A stretch of DNA of 64,000 nucleotides from positions 868,001 through 932,000 of the forward strand of contig JAMXBD010000168.1 in assembly GCA_024138025.1 (NCBI GenBank), read 5' to 3'. Within the stretch, counting starts at the first letter, position 1, and each line of letters begins with the position of its first letter. This document shows positions 46,630 through 58,983 of the stretch, piece after piece. This DNA is from Combretum micranthum. Lineage: Eukaryota > Streptophyta > Magnoliopsida > Myrtales > Combretaceae. The notes beneath the pieces are model-generated. The model worked only from the letters and a program-made list of their open reading frames with translations, was not told where the DNA came from and did no database searches. Made by a program: the position numbers and the translations under genes.

Positions 46630-49600
46630 TATAAGCCCCGAATTTTTAGTGTAATATCGAGTTCAAACCCTAAACCGGAAAGTCAACTGGAGACCTTAAG
46701 TAAATAAATGCCTAAGAAACCCTAGTAGTTTAGATTCGGCAATCTCGTGTTCCTAAAGCAAGAATTCGAAATATAAGTGAACAATGTAATTTGGTTCGAA
46801 ATAATATTAGGATACATAAAAAGATCTTATTAGCAAATTTTCGATTTATTTCGAACCAGATCGGATACAAACTTTGAAAAGCATGTCCCGAGGCTCGAAA
46901 TATTAAATATATGATAATAGTACCGTCAGACTCGTAATTTCATGAGAATTCCAAATATATCAGTTATATAATTTTTCGAGTTATAAAAGTTACAGATATA
47001 ACCTTTTATCATATTTTCATTTCTATGGGTACTTTAAATGTCTAATCTACTTTTTGATTTCTTCTACACTATTCACAAGTACAACTACACATAACCTATT
47101 TCTTACATCCTTACAACCTAATCTTACAATTTTATTATTTTCCTTACAATTTACTTTTCCAATATAACTTTTACTACTTAAATTACTTAATTAATGTTGA
47201 AACCTACACAACACAACACTTTTCTCTCTTTCTCTCCAAAGGGCCGGTGCAACTCCTCTCCCTCTTTCCTCTCTTCAATTTGTTTTATTTTCTTTTCTTT
47301 TATTACACAAACCCTAATCCACAAGTCTATATTATATATATATATCCTTTTATACCAACTTCATTTCACTTACTTTTTTCTTCCTTCCTTCTTACTTTAG
47401 AAAATTTTTGCAAAAACTCTCTCCTCTTCCTCTCCAAAACCATGACACACACATACACACACACTCACATATTTTCTTCAAGTTTCTTGTTCCAATCATC
47501 CAATAGGTAATAGATCTATACTTTATTACCTTAAAACATGTAATAGCAAATTCATTCATGTGTGATTCCACACAAAAATCCCCATAAGCTTCAAGCTAGG
47601 GATATGGAAACACCTAAACATGAGATCCTTGTCATCATAATGATATAGATCTTGTTATATGAGTTATTTTGCCATTATTTTGTTTTATTATCAAGTTATA
47701 TTATTGTTATTAATGATTTGTGCATATATTCATCATCTATTCATATTCACATAACCATCATAGTGTTCATGCATTTATGAATAGCATAGTAAACTAGATC
47801 TAGTTATTTTGAGTTCATAAATGTATTAGACTTTTGTTTTGTCCATATAAATAACTTGTAATAGCATGATGATAGTAGGAAAGTGTTAGAAAGCTCAAGA
47901 TCTACTTTAGTTTCAACAAAAATGACTTTTGAAAATTCGGATAAAAAAGGAACCATATTTAGAAAACCTATTTTTCAACTTCAAAATGTGTATTTTACAT
48001 AAAAAATGAAGGGCTTAAGGAATAGATATCATAAATGAGTGATTTCGATGAGTAAAGCTTAGATATACTAAGGAATATTTTTAAAACAAGAAAAAGTTTA
48101 CAAAAGTTATATTTCAATCTCAAAAACAAGTTTTAAATTCATAATAAAAGAAGCTTAAAAAGTAAACACCCATTTTTCAACTCCAAAACAAGATTTTTAT
48201 TAAGGAAATGGAAGCCTTAAGGGGTAGGTTTGATTAGGAAATAGTTTTTGAAAGACTAAATGAGTTTTACAAAGAAAATAACCTCAAATGAAATTTTTAA
48301 ATTCGGATTTGAAAATGGCCACTATTTAAACACCTATTTCCAAAAGCCAAAATGATGATTTTTATATATAAAAAAAAAAAAAAGAATGGAAGTCCTAAGG
48401 GATACATATAATAAAGACCTAATTTTGATAAAGATAAGAGAGGTTTATCAAGGTATAATCCTAGAACAATGAATGGTTTCCACGAATAGATTAAACCATG
48501 TTTTCATTTTCAAAAAATTTTGTAAAATTCGTAATTAGGAAACCACCTATATAAACATCTATTTTCTAACCCCAAAATGAAGGTTTTTATTTAAATAATG
48601 AAGGTGATGGCTATATAGGTCATCAAGGTAGAGTTTGGATAAAAGCAAGTATGATTTTACAAGAAGAAAAACTTTTTCTCAAGTCTAGTAAATTTCAAAA
48701 GTTTTGCAAAGTAAAAATTTTTCAAAAAGAATTCTTGATACTATATATATACAAATACATCAATCATCTCATAACCTTCATGATAATAGCTTGTAGGTAT
48801 TGCATATATATATGATGCACTTGTAGAAACAAAGTTAGAAAAGTAATGTCATATACTTCTTATTTGACATTGTTTAAGTACATAAGAAATTAGAAATTTC
48901 CAATACCCATAAATCATGCATGGTATTGAGTTATATATGTATATAATAGAGTTTTACAAGATATAATGATAACTAAGTATCTATCAAAGCTTTAGTATGA
49001 CAATCGTTTTGAGGTTAGAAGTTGAATTGTGGAATGGGAAATTCGTGTAGTATTATGTACCCTACTGTTCATGGACCAACCGACCTTGTTTTTGGAAATA
49101 CCTTTAGAAATAGATAGCCCTCGTCGAATAGGTAGAAATTGGTATATAATATGCGAAATTCCGAGTTAAAATGACCAAGTTATTGCCGTTTTAAGTTGGA
49201 ATTTCCTCTTAGATGAATTTGACGAACTTGTTAGAATAGAAATTGTAAGTTCATTCAAACTTCATAGAAATAATCATTAGATTTATTTCTTTTGATTATG
49301 AGACATGGGAGATGGACTAGACCTTCCCGAAGACTATTACGATTAAGTGGATTTTCGCGCCATGGCAAAGTGAGTTCACTATCTTTAAATTTTATGCTTG
49401 TGCTTGTGCTTGTAATATTAATGGCATTAGAATTAGGGCAAGATAAAATGGATTGTATGAATTTGATTTCTATATTGGTGAATTGATGATAAGAATATTG
49501 AAATGAGCTTGTTGTAATTATTTGTATGACTTAGTATAGAATTGATATGTCTGAAATTTCTATGATCACCCATAAATTGTTAAATTAATATGTCATGATC

Positions 49601-50511
49601 TTATAATCAAATTGACCATGCATACCATATGTGAGTCACATTGCATAAGTTATTATACCTTTATGGGAAGAAAGCATAATAGCTGGGCAACAAGAGACCT
49701 GTAAACTCGAACGTTAGCGTAATGGTCGGAAATTAAATGTTGGTGTATGGGCCGAAATTGAAAATGTGTGTGGATGGGCACCTGTATCTACTACATTAAA
49801 AATTAAAAATGTGTGTGGGTGGGCAACTATATCAACCACAATAAAAGGTGAGAAAAATTGAAATCGTTGGTCGTATGAGCCCGAATGGAGGGCGTAAATC
49901 CATTCAACATAAGACTTCCGGTTGGTCTTATGTATTGTATGCTCACGTGTTTGTGCATTCATATGGTTGTTAATAACTTGTTTGTTATAGATTTGTTGAG
50001 CATTGAATTTTGGAAGTTGAACTCACTAAGCTCATAAGCTTATACCCCAATAGTTTCCTATTGCAGTCTGAATATTTATGGCTATCTTCGAGAAGCCACT
50101 TTCCTCAGGTACAGCTTTTGGACTCTAAGGAGCTTTTTGAAGAAGTCAGGACCTAGATGTAGGTGTAGACTTCTAGTTGAATCTTCTAAATTGATATTAT
50201 ATATATATATATATATATATGATGGTTGTTGTAAAAGACTTTTGAGAACTTAAGAACTCTTAATATTTTGATGGGGGTATGCCCTTTAGATCATGTAATA
50301 GACTAATCTAGCTATAACTGTTATGATTTACTTTCTTATTGCTATGTATGTCTCCTTAAGCTATTTCGAATCAAAGTATGGTTCCTTGTATGATGAACGT
50401 GAGCTTTACACACATTGTTTAAACTCATGGAGTGACTAAGGTAGTCACACTTGAGTTTAAATATCGAGTGTGGTGGACTGTCGCATTTAGGGTATCTTTT
50501 GCGGCGTGACA
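46630..50511 (+). mobile_element. D1: 3.9-kb LTR (solo), Ty3/gypsy, probably Tekay-like
   Basis: It starts TATAAGCCCCGAATTTTTAG and ends GCGGCGTGACA. It is homologous throughout to D2 (52720-57320), whose ends are TGTAAAGCCTGC and GGGGTGTGACA. The flanks GTCGA (46625-46629) and ATCGA (50512-50516) are a near-perfect 5-bp duplication. It contains a TATA-rich promoter region (about 47325-47350), a pyrimidine-rich leader to 47506, then a long body and a 3' part with 'GGGTATGCCC'. No gag or pol is present. I read it as a solo LTR of an element with unusually long LTRs. The lineage is inferred from the ends and length only. The frames at 47194-47510, 49292-49486 and 49714-49962 are not proteins I recognise. 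Confidence 0.72.
47960..48650 (+). repeat. Degenerate tandem repeats inside D1
   Basis: Four diverged units of about 160-225 bp each contain 'ACACCTATTTTTCAAC', then 'CCAAAATGA', 'TTTTTAT' and 'GGAAGCCTTAAGG'-like words. They start near 47966, 48167, 48330 and 48556. I could not find an equivalent array in D2, so it may be specific to this copy or subfamily. Confidence 0.6.
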
Positions 50512-51297
50512 ATCGAGGCCTAAATAAGTCAAGTGATCGAGATACGACAAGTTAAAGTCCAAGCATGACAAGGAAAAGAATTAGACAGTGCTTGTCGAGG
50601 GTCACTCAAGGGCTTGATGTGCTAAAAACTTGGGATGCAACATATTCTAAATCAAGGCTAGACAAAAATAAAAAGCGCATAGTATTAGGTGTGCATCATG
50701 TTGAGGGCTCAAAGTAATGAAAACTTAGGAAATTCACGTGTGGAGAGACTATCAAAGGCAAAGTTTGGGCACGATAGATTGTGACGCGATGAGTATTTAA
50801 GGCGCTACAGCTAAAAGTCTAAAGCTAATGTGGCAAAAAAAAAGAGTTGTTAAAGCGCATTTAATGTTTAGTAGATTATAGACGTTGTGTCTTATGGACT
50901 TTTGAAATTCAAAGGCTATTTATCTACAAATCTGGAGAATAAAAAAAAATGAAGTGCCAAAATCATTTACGAGCCCTTTATTGCGATCAAACAAATCTTT
51001 CTTTTTGTTCATTTGTATATTATATTTGTATATCTTTTAAAGAGAGAAAATATACTCTAGTACTCAATTCATATTTATTGCTATTCATTTAAAGAGCACT
51101 TAGAGGAAATATTTTATTTGTAATTACTCATCTTGAGCTAACTTTTGAAATTAATTAAAGTGGTTGTGAATACCTCAATAGAGGCAATTTGCAGACCGTG
51201 GAGAGTAGGAAGTATGCCGAACTCCAAGCTAAAACTGGCTTGATTTTCTCTAACTCTCTCTCTTTAATTTAAGCTTTGTGTCTATTATTTATTTATC

Positions 51298-54200
51298 TGC
51301 AGCATATTTATTTGAATTTTTTTCTGCTGATATTAAAATTAATTATTTGGGATTTTTGGGCAAATACTCAATTCATTTCCTTATTGGGTTTTCGTGATAT
51401 AAAAATAAAAACTTTTGTAGCAAAATTGCAAATTTGAAAACCCTAAAACCAGTATCCATGTGCTTTAATTAGATTAACAACAAGAGGAGATTATTCAAAT
51501 TCCTTATACCCTAATTCGAGTTTAGGAATTGACCAGTAAATCGGATCCGTAGAAACCATAACTCGTAATTCCCTCTACAGTATCCACACACGAAAGAGTA
51601 TGTGTGCTAACACTCAAACACGAATCCAATTTATGCAGGAATTATCTTAAAAAATAATTTTTATTCTCTCTCTCTCTCTCTTTTGGTTTGCAAAATTTCT
51701 CTGCCGATCTAATTTGATGTAATAGTGTCTTACCTAAGGAGAGGTTACCTATATCTATATATAGACAAACAGCAAACCGTAAAGAGAGATTTATTTATTA
51801 CTAAAATAAGTTATTTCATTAGATATTACTTTTCTGTAATAATTGTTTGTTATTCTTAAACCATTTAAGAATAATAATTATAATAATTCCTAAAGGTTTA
51901 AATATAAACCCATAATATATTTTGTTCGTTCTTTTGTGTGTGACCCTATAGGTTCACCTAATGTTGGTAGTAGGCTGTAGACACTTTTTAGACCTACAAG
52001 ACATAATTGGTCTCTAGCAAGACATAATGCCTACCCAAATTAAGTGAAGATCAATCATTCGATTTTACCTATTAACAGTCAGTTATTTAGTCTCTTTGTC
52101 ACACGATATGTTGTGATTAAACATAAGGTGTGGATCAATACACTGTTTCAATCACATATTTCTTGAATCTAGAGTCTGACTAACTTAAAAGAATGACATT
52201 GATAACTCCTTATCAGTTCATTCTAGCACAGCAATGCATTTCTCAGTCTTACTCATCAAGAGGCCCAAAAGATGTCTCTCTCATATTAATGAGAGGAATA
52301 AATCCCTTAGCAAACACTATATTCCTCCACATAACTTATTCAATGTCTAAGTACAATCTTATAATTATCCGATTAAAGATAATGATGAGCTGAATCAAAA
52401 CATGGAACGTGTTATGTAGGAATCCATGGTGTCATCAAGTCAAAAGACTAAAACAATATTGTAATAAGAAATACTTATCGTATTGATCCATATAGTATTC
52501 TCATAGTTGGTCATTTCAATACGATGTACTCTTATATGTATCCATGTGCTGAATCAATATCTCATATCCATGATCTATAAAACATGATCATCATCAGCCA
52601 ACATACTAGTCTTAATAACTTTGAAAGAAAATTGACTTATATTATAAAGATAAATATTCAAATGATATAGAATCCATATGGCCTAGGGTGCATCACTAAC
52701 ATTATCTCCTCCCCCTTCCTGTAAAGCCTGCATTTTTTTTTAATAATTCTTAGAAAATAATCCTAGAGTTAAATACCAAAACCAAGACCCTGAAAATCGA
52801 CCTAAGTTAAAACGAATTTTAAATAAGATCAAATATGAAGATTCTTAATCTTGAGAAAAAGATAACCTTCAAAACAAAATGGAAACTCCAACAATCATTC
52901 GATTCAACATCCGTATGCCAACCAAATCATCTATCCGATCCCTAACACTCAAATCAAGATGATATATCCAGATAATACTTAACGACAAAATATTAAAACC
53001 TTAAAACCTAGGTGAATTTAGAATAAAAATCTTCAATTACTACCAAAAGTCAAACAGAGTTAACCTATAACTTTAGACCGATTAAACAATCCTAGGAGCA
53101 AAAAAATATTAAATAAATCATAAAAAATAAAGTAAAACGTAAATTAAAAAATATATATATATAACACAGTCAAAACCAAAATTTTATGATCTTATGAATA
53201 AATCAAAAAGCTAGAAGTCAAATCGGAACCCTAAAGTCAAAGAGCAATAACACACTCTAGTGAATTTAGATCCGGTAATCCCGTGCTCTAAACTCTTAAA
53301 CAATAAAATTAAGTTAATAGTAAGTTATAGTCGTAATAATATAGTGAAGCTTAAAAATATCAGATTCATCGAAATTTAGTTTGTTTCAAACTGAACATGA
53401 ATAAATTTTGAAAACTGTGTCCGATGCACCAAGCAATAAAAATATTTTGATAATATCGTTAGACTCGTAATAATATGAGATTTCAAAAATATTAGTTTTA
53501 AAATTTTTTCGATAACTAAAAATATCATATATAACTTATTTACGCGTATTTTCCTTACTACTAATAATTTATTTGTCTTGTTTACTATTATTGTACTATT
53601 TCTACTATTTACTTATCTCTATGTTTTCTTACTACCTATTCTTATAAACCTATATACTATTTGTTATAATTTTCTTTTCCTATAAAAATTCTATGCCATA
53701 TATTACTAAACTTTTCTTATACTTTTCTTCTAAAATTAATTTTTAATTACTCTTCCCTTTCATGCTATCAACTTTATTTTATTTATTTATTTATTTAACT
53801 ACAATTTCCCTCCAACTTTATCTATAAATAATCCTTCCTCCTTCACTTCTTACACACTTTTCTTTTACCATAACAAAATTCTACCAAAATCATTTCTCAA
53901 CTTCTCTCTCTAATTTTCCTCTCTAAAATTCACTTCACAACTCTCTTCTTTCCATAAAACTACTATCCACATATTACTACCAAACTTCATTTCTTCTTAA
54001 CCAACAAATAATTTTAGGTAAAGATTCCTATATTCATCTTCATGTCATGCAACTTGACATGACCATAGTGTATATTTCCTATAACCATGGATGTTATGGA
54101 AGCAATAATATGTTCATATTTTGTTCTTGCTCATGCAAAAATTTTATTATTATGTTGATATTATATTATACTCTATTTATTGCTTCTAATCTAACTTCTA

Positions 54201-57200
54201 TATGTTATTAAATATATTTATGTGTGTGTATATATATATATATATTAGAACATATAAGCTCACTAACATAACATTTATTTATGCTCATGCAATTTATTTA
54301 TTTCTTTTTTGCAATTTATTTATTTATTTTATACTATTATATTAAGACTAGTCTTTCTAGTCTTAGACTTGTCCATATCAATTCTACATCATTTTCTTTT
54401 CTTTCTTTTCTTTTAAGGACTTGTCTATAATCTAAGTTCGGAGAGCCTTGATATAAATCTAAGGACTCCCATGTTTTCTTATTTATTTTTCTTAAAGGAC
54501 TTGCCCATGTCTAAGTCCAGGAAGCCTTGATACAAGCTAAAACTTCCAATACTTGACTTTTGTTATGTGCTTATTTTATTTCTATGTCTTTTATCTTTAA
54601 TATATGTTATTTTTATCATATTACTTAACTATAAGTTTATATTCATGCATGGTCATGATGTTGTTGTCTTAATAAAAATTAAAGAAATTCCTTCTTTGAT
54701 AAAGAAAATAAAACTAAGCTTACCATAAAAATAATTTTTGTTACTTAGGAAAGTTTTCATTAAAACTTAGAAATTGTTTCAACTTCTCTTCAAAAATTTA
54801 GGCAAGGTCATCATAAATTTCAGTGTTATACAAGACTTCTTAAAAATTAAACTAAGTAGTTTCATACTCTCTTTTCAAACAACCAAAAAAATAAAATTTA
54901 TTATTGCTAATTCTTTGATATGCAAATTTTTCTTAAAAAAAAAAGAACTTATTTATAAGATTATCATCAACACTTCAATAAACACTAAGAACAAAACAAA
55001 TTTTTCAAGTCAAGCTAAGATCAACCCACTAGTTAAAATCCACTTAGAAATAAAATCGGTATACAACTTAAGGACTAAGCTTTAAGAAATAAATTCATTT
55101 TCTTTTTATAAAATTAAGGAAATAATAGTTATAATAATTAGGCCCTCACTTGTAACAAACTAAAGATTTTTCCAACAACCCCTAAAGGTCTATGTGTTAA
55201 GAAATTTCGAATTAAAAGGAATATTATAAGCATAAAAGTTTAGAACAAGTCATTCACTTAATTTTCTCATATGATAAAACTTGAAACATTTTTGCTATAC
55301 AACTTAGGATGATTTTTCCTCACAACCACATACAGGTTCATGTTTTGGAAAATAATTAGTCAAAGAAGTTTAGCATATATATATATATATATATATATTC
55401 ATGAACTCAACATAAATGTGGAATCATGATTTTTGTTAATTGATTTTTATACTTACAAAATCTAAGAATTAGAATTTTGTTGAAAAAATCAAACTTAAGA
55501 AATTCTTTAAAAGAAAATACATTTGGGTTTTATGTCACAAATAGGTGAGACCATATTGTTAAATAAGAATTTGTGAACAAATATAAGATCTTTAAGAATT
55601 TAAAATATAATATATATATATATTGAATTATGATTTTCTTGTTGCTAAGTCACAAATTTATAAAATAGCAATTTAATTACAAGTCAAAGAATGACCCTTC
55701 ACAAAACTCTATATTTCACAAAGGTTGTATACAAATTTTATTTTTGGAGACAACATCACTAGAATCATGTATAATATAGGTCTATGTATATATTAAAAAG
55801 GATTTTTCAACTATATAAATATTTATGTATTTGCTATGGAATTTTGGATGAGATAGAATTTAGAAAAATTTCAAATGAAGGCTGGAATTTTGTAACCAAT
55901 TTGTACCGACCCTCTTTCAAACCCAAATGACTTCAAATGTTAAAAATAACCTTAGAAATAGATTTCTTCAAATAGGTAGAAAACGACATCTGATATGGAA
56001 ATTTCGAGTTAACATGAGTAATTATGGTCATTTTAAGTTGGGATTTTACATAATTCAAATTTTGACAAAAATAACAAATAGAATTAGAAAATTTGATTAG
56101 AACTTCTATGAAATACTCATCCCTGGTATTTCTTTTATCTAGGTGACGAAGAATACGAGATTTTCCTTCTGAGAATTACTATGAAAAAGAAGATTGCAAT
56201 GTGGATAAGTGAGTTATCCCTCATAATTTCATTACCTTGCTTGTGATTGTAGATAGTTGTACTAGAATTTTAAGTACAAGATAAAAATTAACACATATGG
56301 AGTTATGGGTTTATACGTTTTATGCCTTTATGTATGTGTGATAATGGATTCTAAGCACATCGAAATCCACAAATGATTGTTTAAGTATATTGTTAATATT
56401 ACATATTGCTTATATGTGTATGATAATTGTTTGATCACCTTTAAGTTTACCATAATTATACTTGGCCTTTATATAAATTAAATGAATACACATTGTATTC
56501 GTCGAATCACATTATAAGGACTGCTACTCCTATGCGAGAAATTAGACGGGGCAGAGGTCAAGCTCATTCTTAAGGAACTAAGATATACCGGAGATATATC
56601 CCAAGGATGAGTCACACCAATCGATCACTGAAAGCAAAGTGCTTAGGGACTAGCAGTGAAGATGCAAGGATCTTTATACCTAAATTCCCCAACCTTCGAT
56701 ATGGAGGGGTAAATTTATTCTATATATGATTTTCGAATAACAACATATATTTGTGTAATCATGTGATTGCTACATAGCATGCATAGCATATGCATGAAAA
56801 TTAATAAACTTGTTTGAAATTATGGTGCGAATAAAAGGGAATAACTCACTAAGCTCGTTGTATGCTTACACCTTATAGGCTTTTGTTGAAACAGGTATGT
56901 TTGCGGTTACATTCGAGGATCGAAATATTAAGGAAACCGTTCGTAAATCCTTAAGCTCTTGTGGAAGAAACACAATCATAGGATGGATTTACTTTCATGT
57001 AATTTCTTTATGAGTTATATATGATATGTTAATGTTTGGAGATTTCTAGGAAGTGTGTATTTGTATAGTTCCGAAGATATTAGCGGGAGTATGCCCCTAA
57101 GAATTGTAATTGACTTGAGTTACATTTTATGTTAAGTAGTCTTCTTATCTTGTTATTCAATTGTTATCAAAGTAAATTGCATTACTTCATTGTGTTCCCT

Positions 57201-57355
57201 CTGATATGTTGTACGCCTTATGCATGATATGAAAGCCTTTGCATGACCAAGGAAGTCATTCTAGGCTATACTATTATGTACGGTGGACTGCCATGTTTAG
57301 GGTACCCTTGGGGTGTGACACCCTCCCCTCCCTCCCTTCTCTTGAGTATTCCTAC
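51298..57355 (-). mobile_element. E: truncated minus-strand copia element (3' LTR plus polypurine tract), containing D2
   Basis: On the minus strand a 1404-bp LTR starts TGTTAGTGATGCACCCTAGG (52701) and ends ATATGCTGCA (51298). It is preceded by the polypurine tract GGAAGGGGGAGGAGATAA (52719-52702). A TATA-like box lies at about 51755-51765 on the minus strand, next to CTATATCTATATATAG. Beyond the tract comes D2, then only about 30 bp of further sequence (57321-57350) before element C's LTR end resumes. No second LTR or coding region is present, so the element is truncated. Exact right boundary and target duplication are unclear. The copia assignment rests on LTR end style and is moderate. 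Confidence 0.6.
52720..57320 (+). mobile_element. D2: 4.6-kb LTR (solo), relative of D1
   Basis: It starts TGTAAAGCCTGC and ends GGGGTGTGACA. Shared landmarks with D1 include 'GTTAGACTCGTAAT' (about 53458), the TATA box CTATAAATAATCC (about 53821-53833), a CT-rich leader and an intron-like donor AGGTAAAG (54016). Further landmarks are an exon-like block (56143-56208), 'TAACTCACTAAGCTCGT' (about 56840) and 'GGGAGTATGCCCCTAAG' near the end. No coding domain is present. The 103-aa frame at 54774-55085 lies in the presumed intron and is rich in Lys, Ile and Asn, as expected of chance AT-rich sequence. Microsatellite TA runs lie near 54231-54245 and 55376-55399. Confidence 0.72.
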
Positions 57356-57390
57356 CGTCTTCTCAGCATACCAATTATTTACAAAACCAT

Positions 57391-58195
57391 TAACTTTTTT
57401 TTTTTATTGGAAAGAGTGGCAAAATGTTAAATTACATTACATAGTTACAGGAAAAAGAGATTCCTCATATGTCCTGCATGCATATGTCAAAGACAGATTT
57501 CGAAGGTCTAACAACCTCATGATAACCAATATGTTGGTTAAGTGTAAGATTGGCTAGGAGGTCCACACATTTATTTTCTTCTTTATAAGTGTGTTGTATC
57601 TTGATGTCCCAATCTCTATTGCATAGCTCTTCAATAGGTCTTAATAAGTTCCAATAACGTTGGTCTTGAAATCTTTGATTGACAATCCAATCAACCACTG
57701 TCTTATTATCCATCTCTTGGATTACCTTTTCGTATCCTAGGTCCAAGCTAAATTTAATCCATAAAAGGCTCCGCATAGTTCAACAAGAGTAGAAGAGCAG
57801 GACTCTAAATTCACCATAAAACCTTTAATCCAATAGCCTAGTTTAATCTCTTATCAGTCTACCCGCTGCAACTAAAGATGGGTTAGATTTTGCAACACCA
57901 TTAGTGTTAATCTTTATGTAATCTACTAGGGGTACATCCCAACCAATTAAACACTCAGATCAATGGATAAGATTGCTAAAAAGTCTGACCATTTGCTCAT
58001 GAGCTTGGGAAGCATCTTTGGCACGAGCAATAACTTGGATTGCTAAAGATTGGTCATCAATATCTTCGTCTACAGAAATTAGCTAATTCCGTATATTCCA
58101 TAACATCCAACAACTAACCCCAGATATTGTTGACCAAGTAGAATTGTGTTAGGTAGATTCATCTTTTCAATTCATTGAAATCTATTCATAAAAGT
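57391..58195 (-). mobile_element. 5'-truncated LINE with RNase H domain
   Basis: On the minus strand this ends in a poly-A tail (T run on the plus strand at about 57391-57403). It translates, in at least two frames, to the C-terminal RNase H region found in plant L1-type LINEs. The catalytic-region piece IKINTNGVAKSNPSL is near 57920. 'LGYEKVIQEMDNKTVVDWIV' is followed by 'YKEENKCVDLLANL' in the open frame at 57776-57465. The first catalytic Asp of RNase H (usually KINTDGA) reads Asn. Upstream 'DDQSLAIQVIARAKDASQA' is the usual linker after reverse transcriptase, which itself is missing. It was inserted into element F's LTR, whose other copy is uninterrupted there. It is clearly inactive. Confidence 0.82.
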
Positions 58196-58983
58196 TGAAG
58201 TTAAAGACTTTATTATTATTTCCTTCCTTTTTTTTATATTATTCATTGTTCCCTTCATTTTTTTCTCTTTTTTAATTATTTTTCTTTCTTTTTTCTGTTT
58301 TTCATATTTTTTTTTAAGTTCTATTAAATTAGTAAACTAAAAGGAAGGATAGGAGACTTACATAGACGTGGATGACCTGCAGGTGTCGACTGAGTCAAGC
58401 GTGAACGTGGGTCCGCATTTGGATTGCACTTTGGATCGATGGAGCAGCAAATAGATCACTGACCAGTGGAGCTCGGAAATTAGTCATCCGCCAACGTCGT
58501 TCAAAGCAGACAGGAATGTCGACCTTAGTTTAATCGATGATAACAAATTGCAAAACAGTCGAAGGTGTTTTAAATGGAGACAACTGTGATTGGCAGTAGT
58601 GGTGTTCGTCGGAGCTCCTTTTATGAAACAAAACCTTATGACTTTCTGAAGTTTCTTATGACATCGATTTGCTTCAATTTAACATGCGAAACAAAGAATT
58701 TCGAAAATTTTTTTAAACTCTGGAACGTTAGAGTAACCTTTGACTCAAGCTTTAAAGTGTTTTTTGTGGATGTCATGATGTGGGCTTTTTTTTAGTGTTT
58801 TTTTGTCTGTTCTATCATACTTACCTATCCTCTTATTAACTAAAATTTGTAATAGATCATTTATTTGTATTTTTTAATTATTTTTTTTTAAAATTTTTTT
58901 TTGTTATTTATTTTTTTATTATAATTTATGAGTTTAATATAATATTAATTAAGACCTCAAATAGGCAAAATTGGAGTACCTGA
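58196..58983 (-). repeat. 5' LTR of element F, second part
   Basis: This is homologous to 32360-33219 and contains 'AGGAAGGATAGGAGACTTAC' and TTTGGATTGCACTTTGGATC. The CT-rich expansion present in the other copy at 33000-33085 is almost absent here. It ends near GGAGTACCTGA (58983). The 73-aa frame at 58574-58795 is a chance frame in LTR sequence. Confidence 0.85.

Larger units (their letters stand above)
38056..57365 (+). mobile_element. Element C: SIRE-like Ty1/copia retrotransposon with later insertions
   Basis: The element begins TGTTAAACCTAAGTATTCAA and ends GTCTTCTCA. It is flanked by a perfect 5-bp target duplication, GCATA (38051-38055 and 57366-57370). The host sequence across the duplication matches the uninterrupted LTR of element F. 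The layout on the plus strand is: 5' LTR, tRNA-iMet primer site (40645), gag-protease-integrase-RT-RNase H remnant (40706-45522), a 3' untranslated region with a minisatellite, two polypurine tracts and the 3' LTR. Gene order (integrase before RT) is that of copia. The two G-rich purine tracts near the LTR and the sequence style of the polymerase point to the SIRE lineage. After removing insertions G, D1, E and D2, the LTRs are about 1.06-1.12 kb and the element about 8 kb. Confidence 0.9.
46360..57365 (+). repeat. 3' LTR of element C, heavily interrupted
   Basis: LTR sequence is present at 46360-46629, 50512-51297 and about 57351-57365. It is broken by D1 (46630-50511) and by E carrying D2 (51298 to about 57350). 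Compared with the 5' LTR, a stretch is missing near 50730, where the 5' LTR has about 30 additional bases next to the G insertion site. The final CGTCTTCTCA restores the LTR end before the GCATA duplication. Confidence 0.85.
31566..58983 (-). mobile_element. Element F: Tat/Ogre-like non-autonomous LTR retrotransposon, split by later insertions
   Basis: The left LTR (31566-33219) matches a right LTR now broken into 37287-38055, about 57366-57390 and about 58196-58983. On the minus strand the LTR starts TGTAGACATCCCATTTTG (left copy) and ends GGTCAACA (right copy). Directly inside the right LTR lies TTAGTGACTCCACTGGGGA on the minus strand. It is close to TGGCGACTCCACTGGGGA, the primer site typical of Tat/Ogre relatives. 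The element therefore reads right to left. The 4.1-kb interior (33220-37286) shows no gag, protease, polymerase or integrase. It does carry a minisatellite just before the 3' LTR, as Tat-lineage elements often do. No convincing target duplication was found. The right LTR later received copia element C and a LINE. Confidence 0.82.

Noticed and set aside
51302..51306. GCATA right after a plausible LTR end (TGCA) as the right target duplication of element C
   Set aside because: The host LTR does not resume there. It resumes after the second GCATA at 57366-57370, where the C terminus GTCTTCTCA is also found. The copy at 51302 belongs to the start of insertion E.
54774..55085. 103-codon plus-strand frame in D2
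   Set aside because: Its composition (Lys, Ile, Asn, Phe) is that of random AT-rich DNA. It lies inside a non-coding LTR, and I could not find a matching frame in D1.
57239..57557. Two overlapping plus-strand frames near 57240
   Set aside because: They run across three unrelated joins (end of D2, end of C, LINE in antisense), so they cannot be an ancestral gene.
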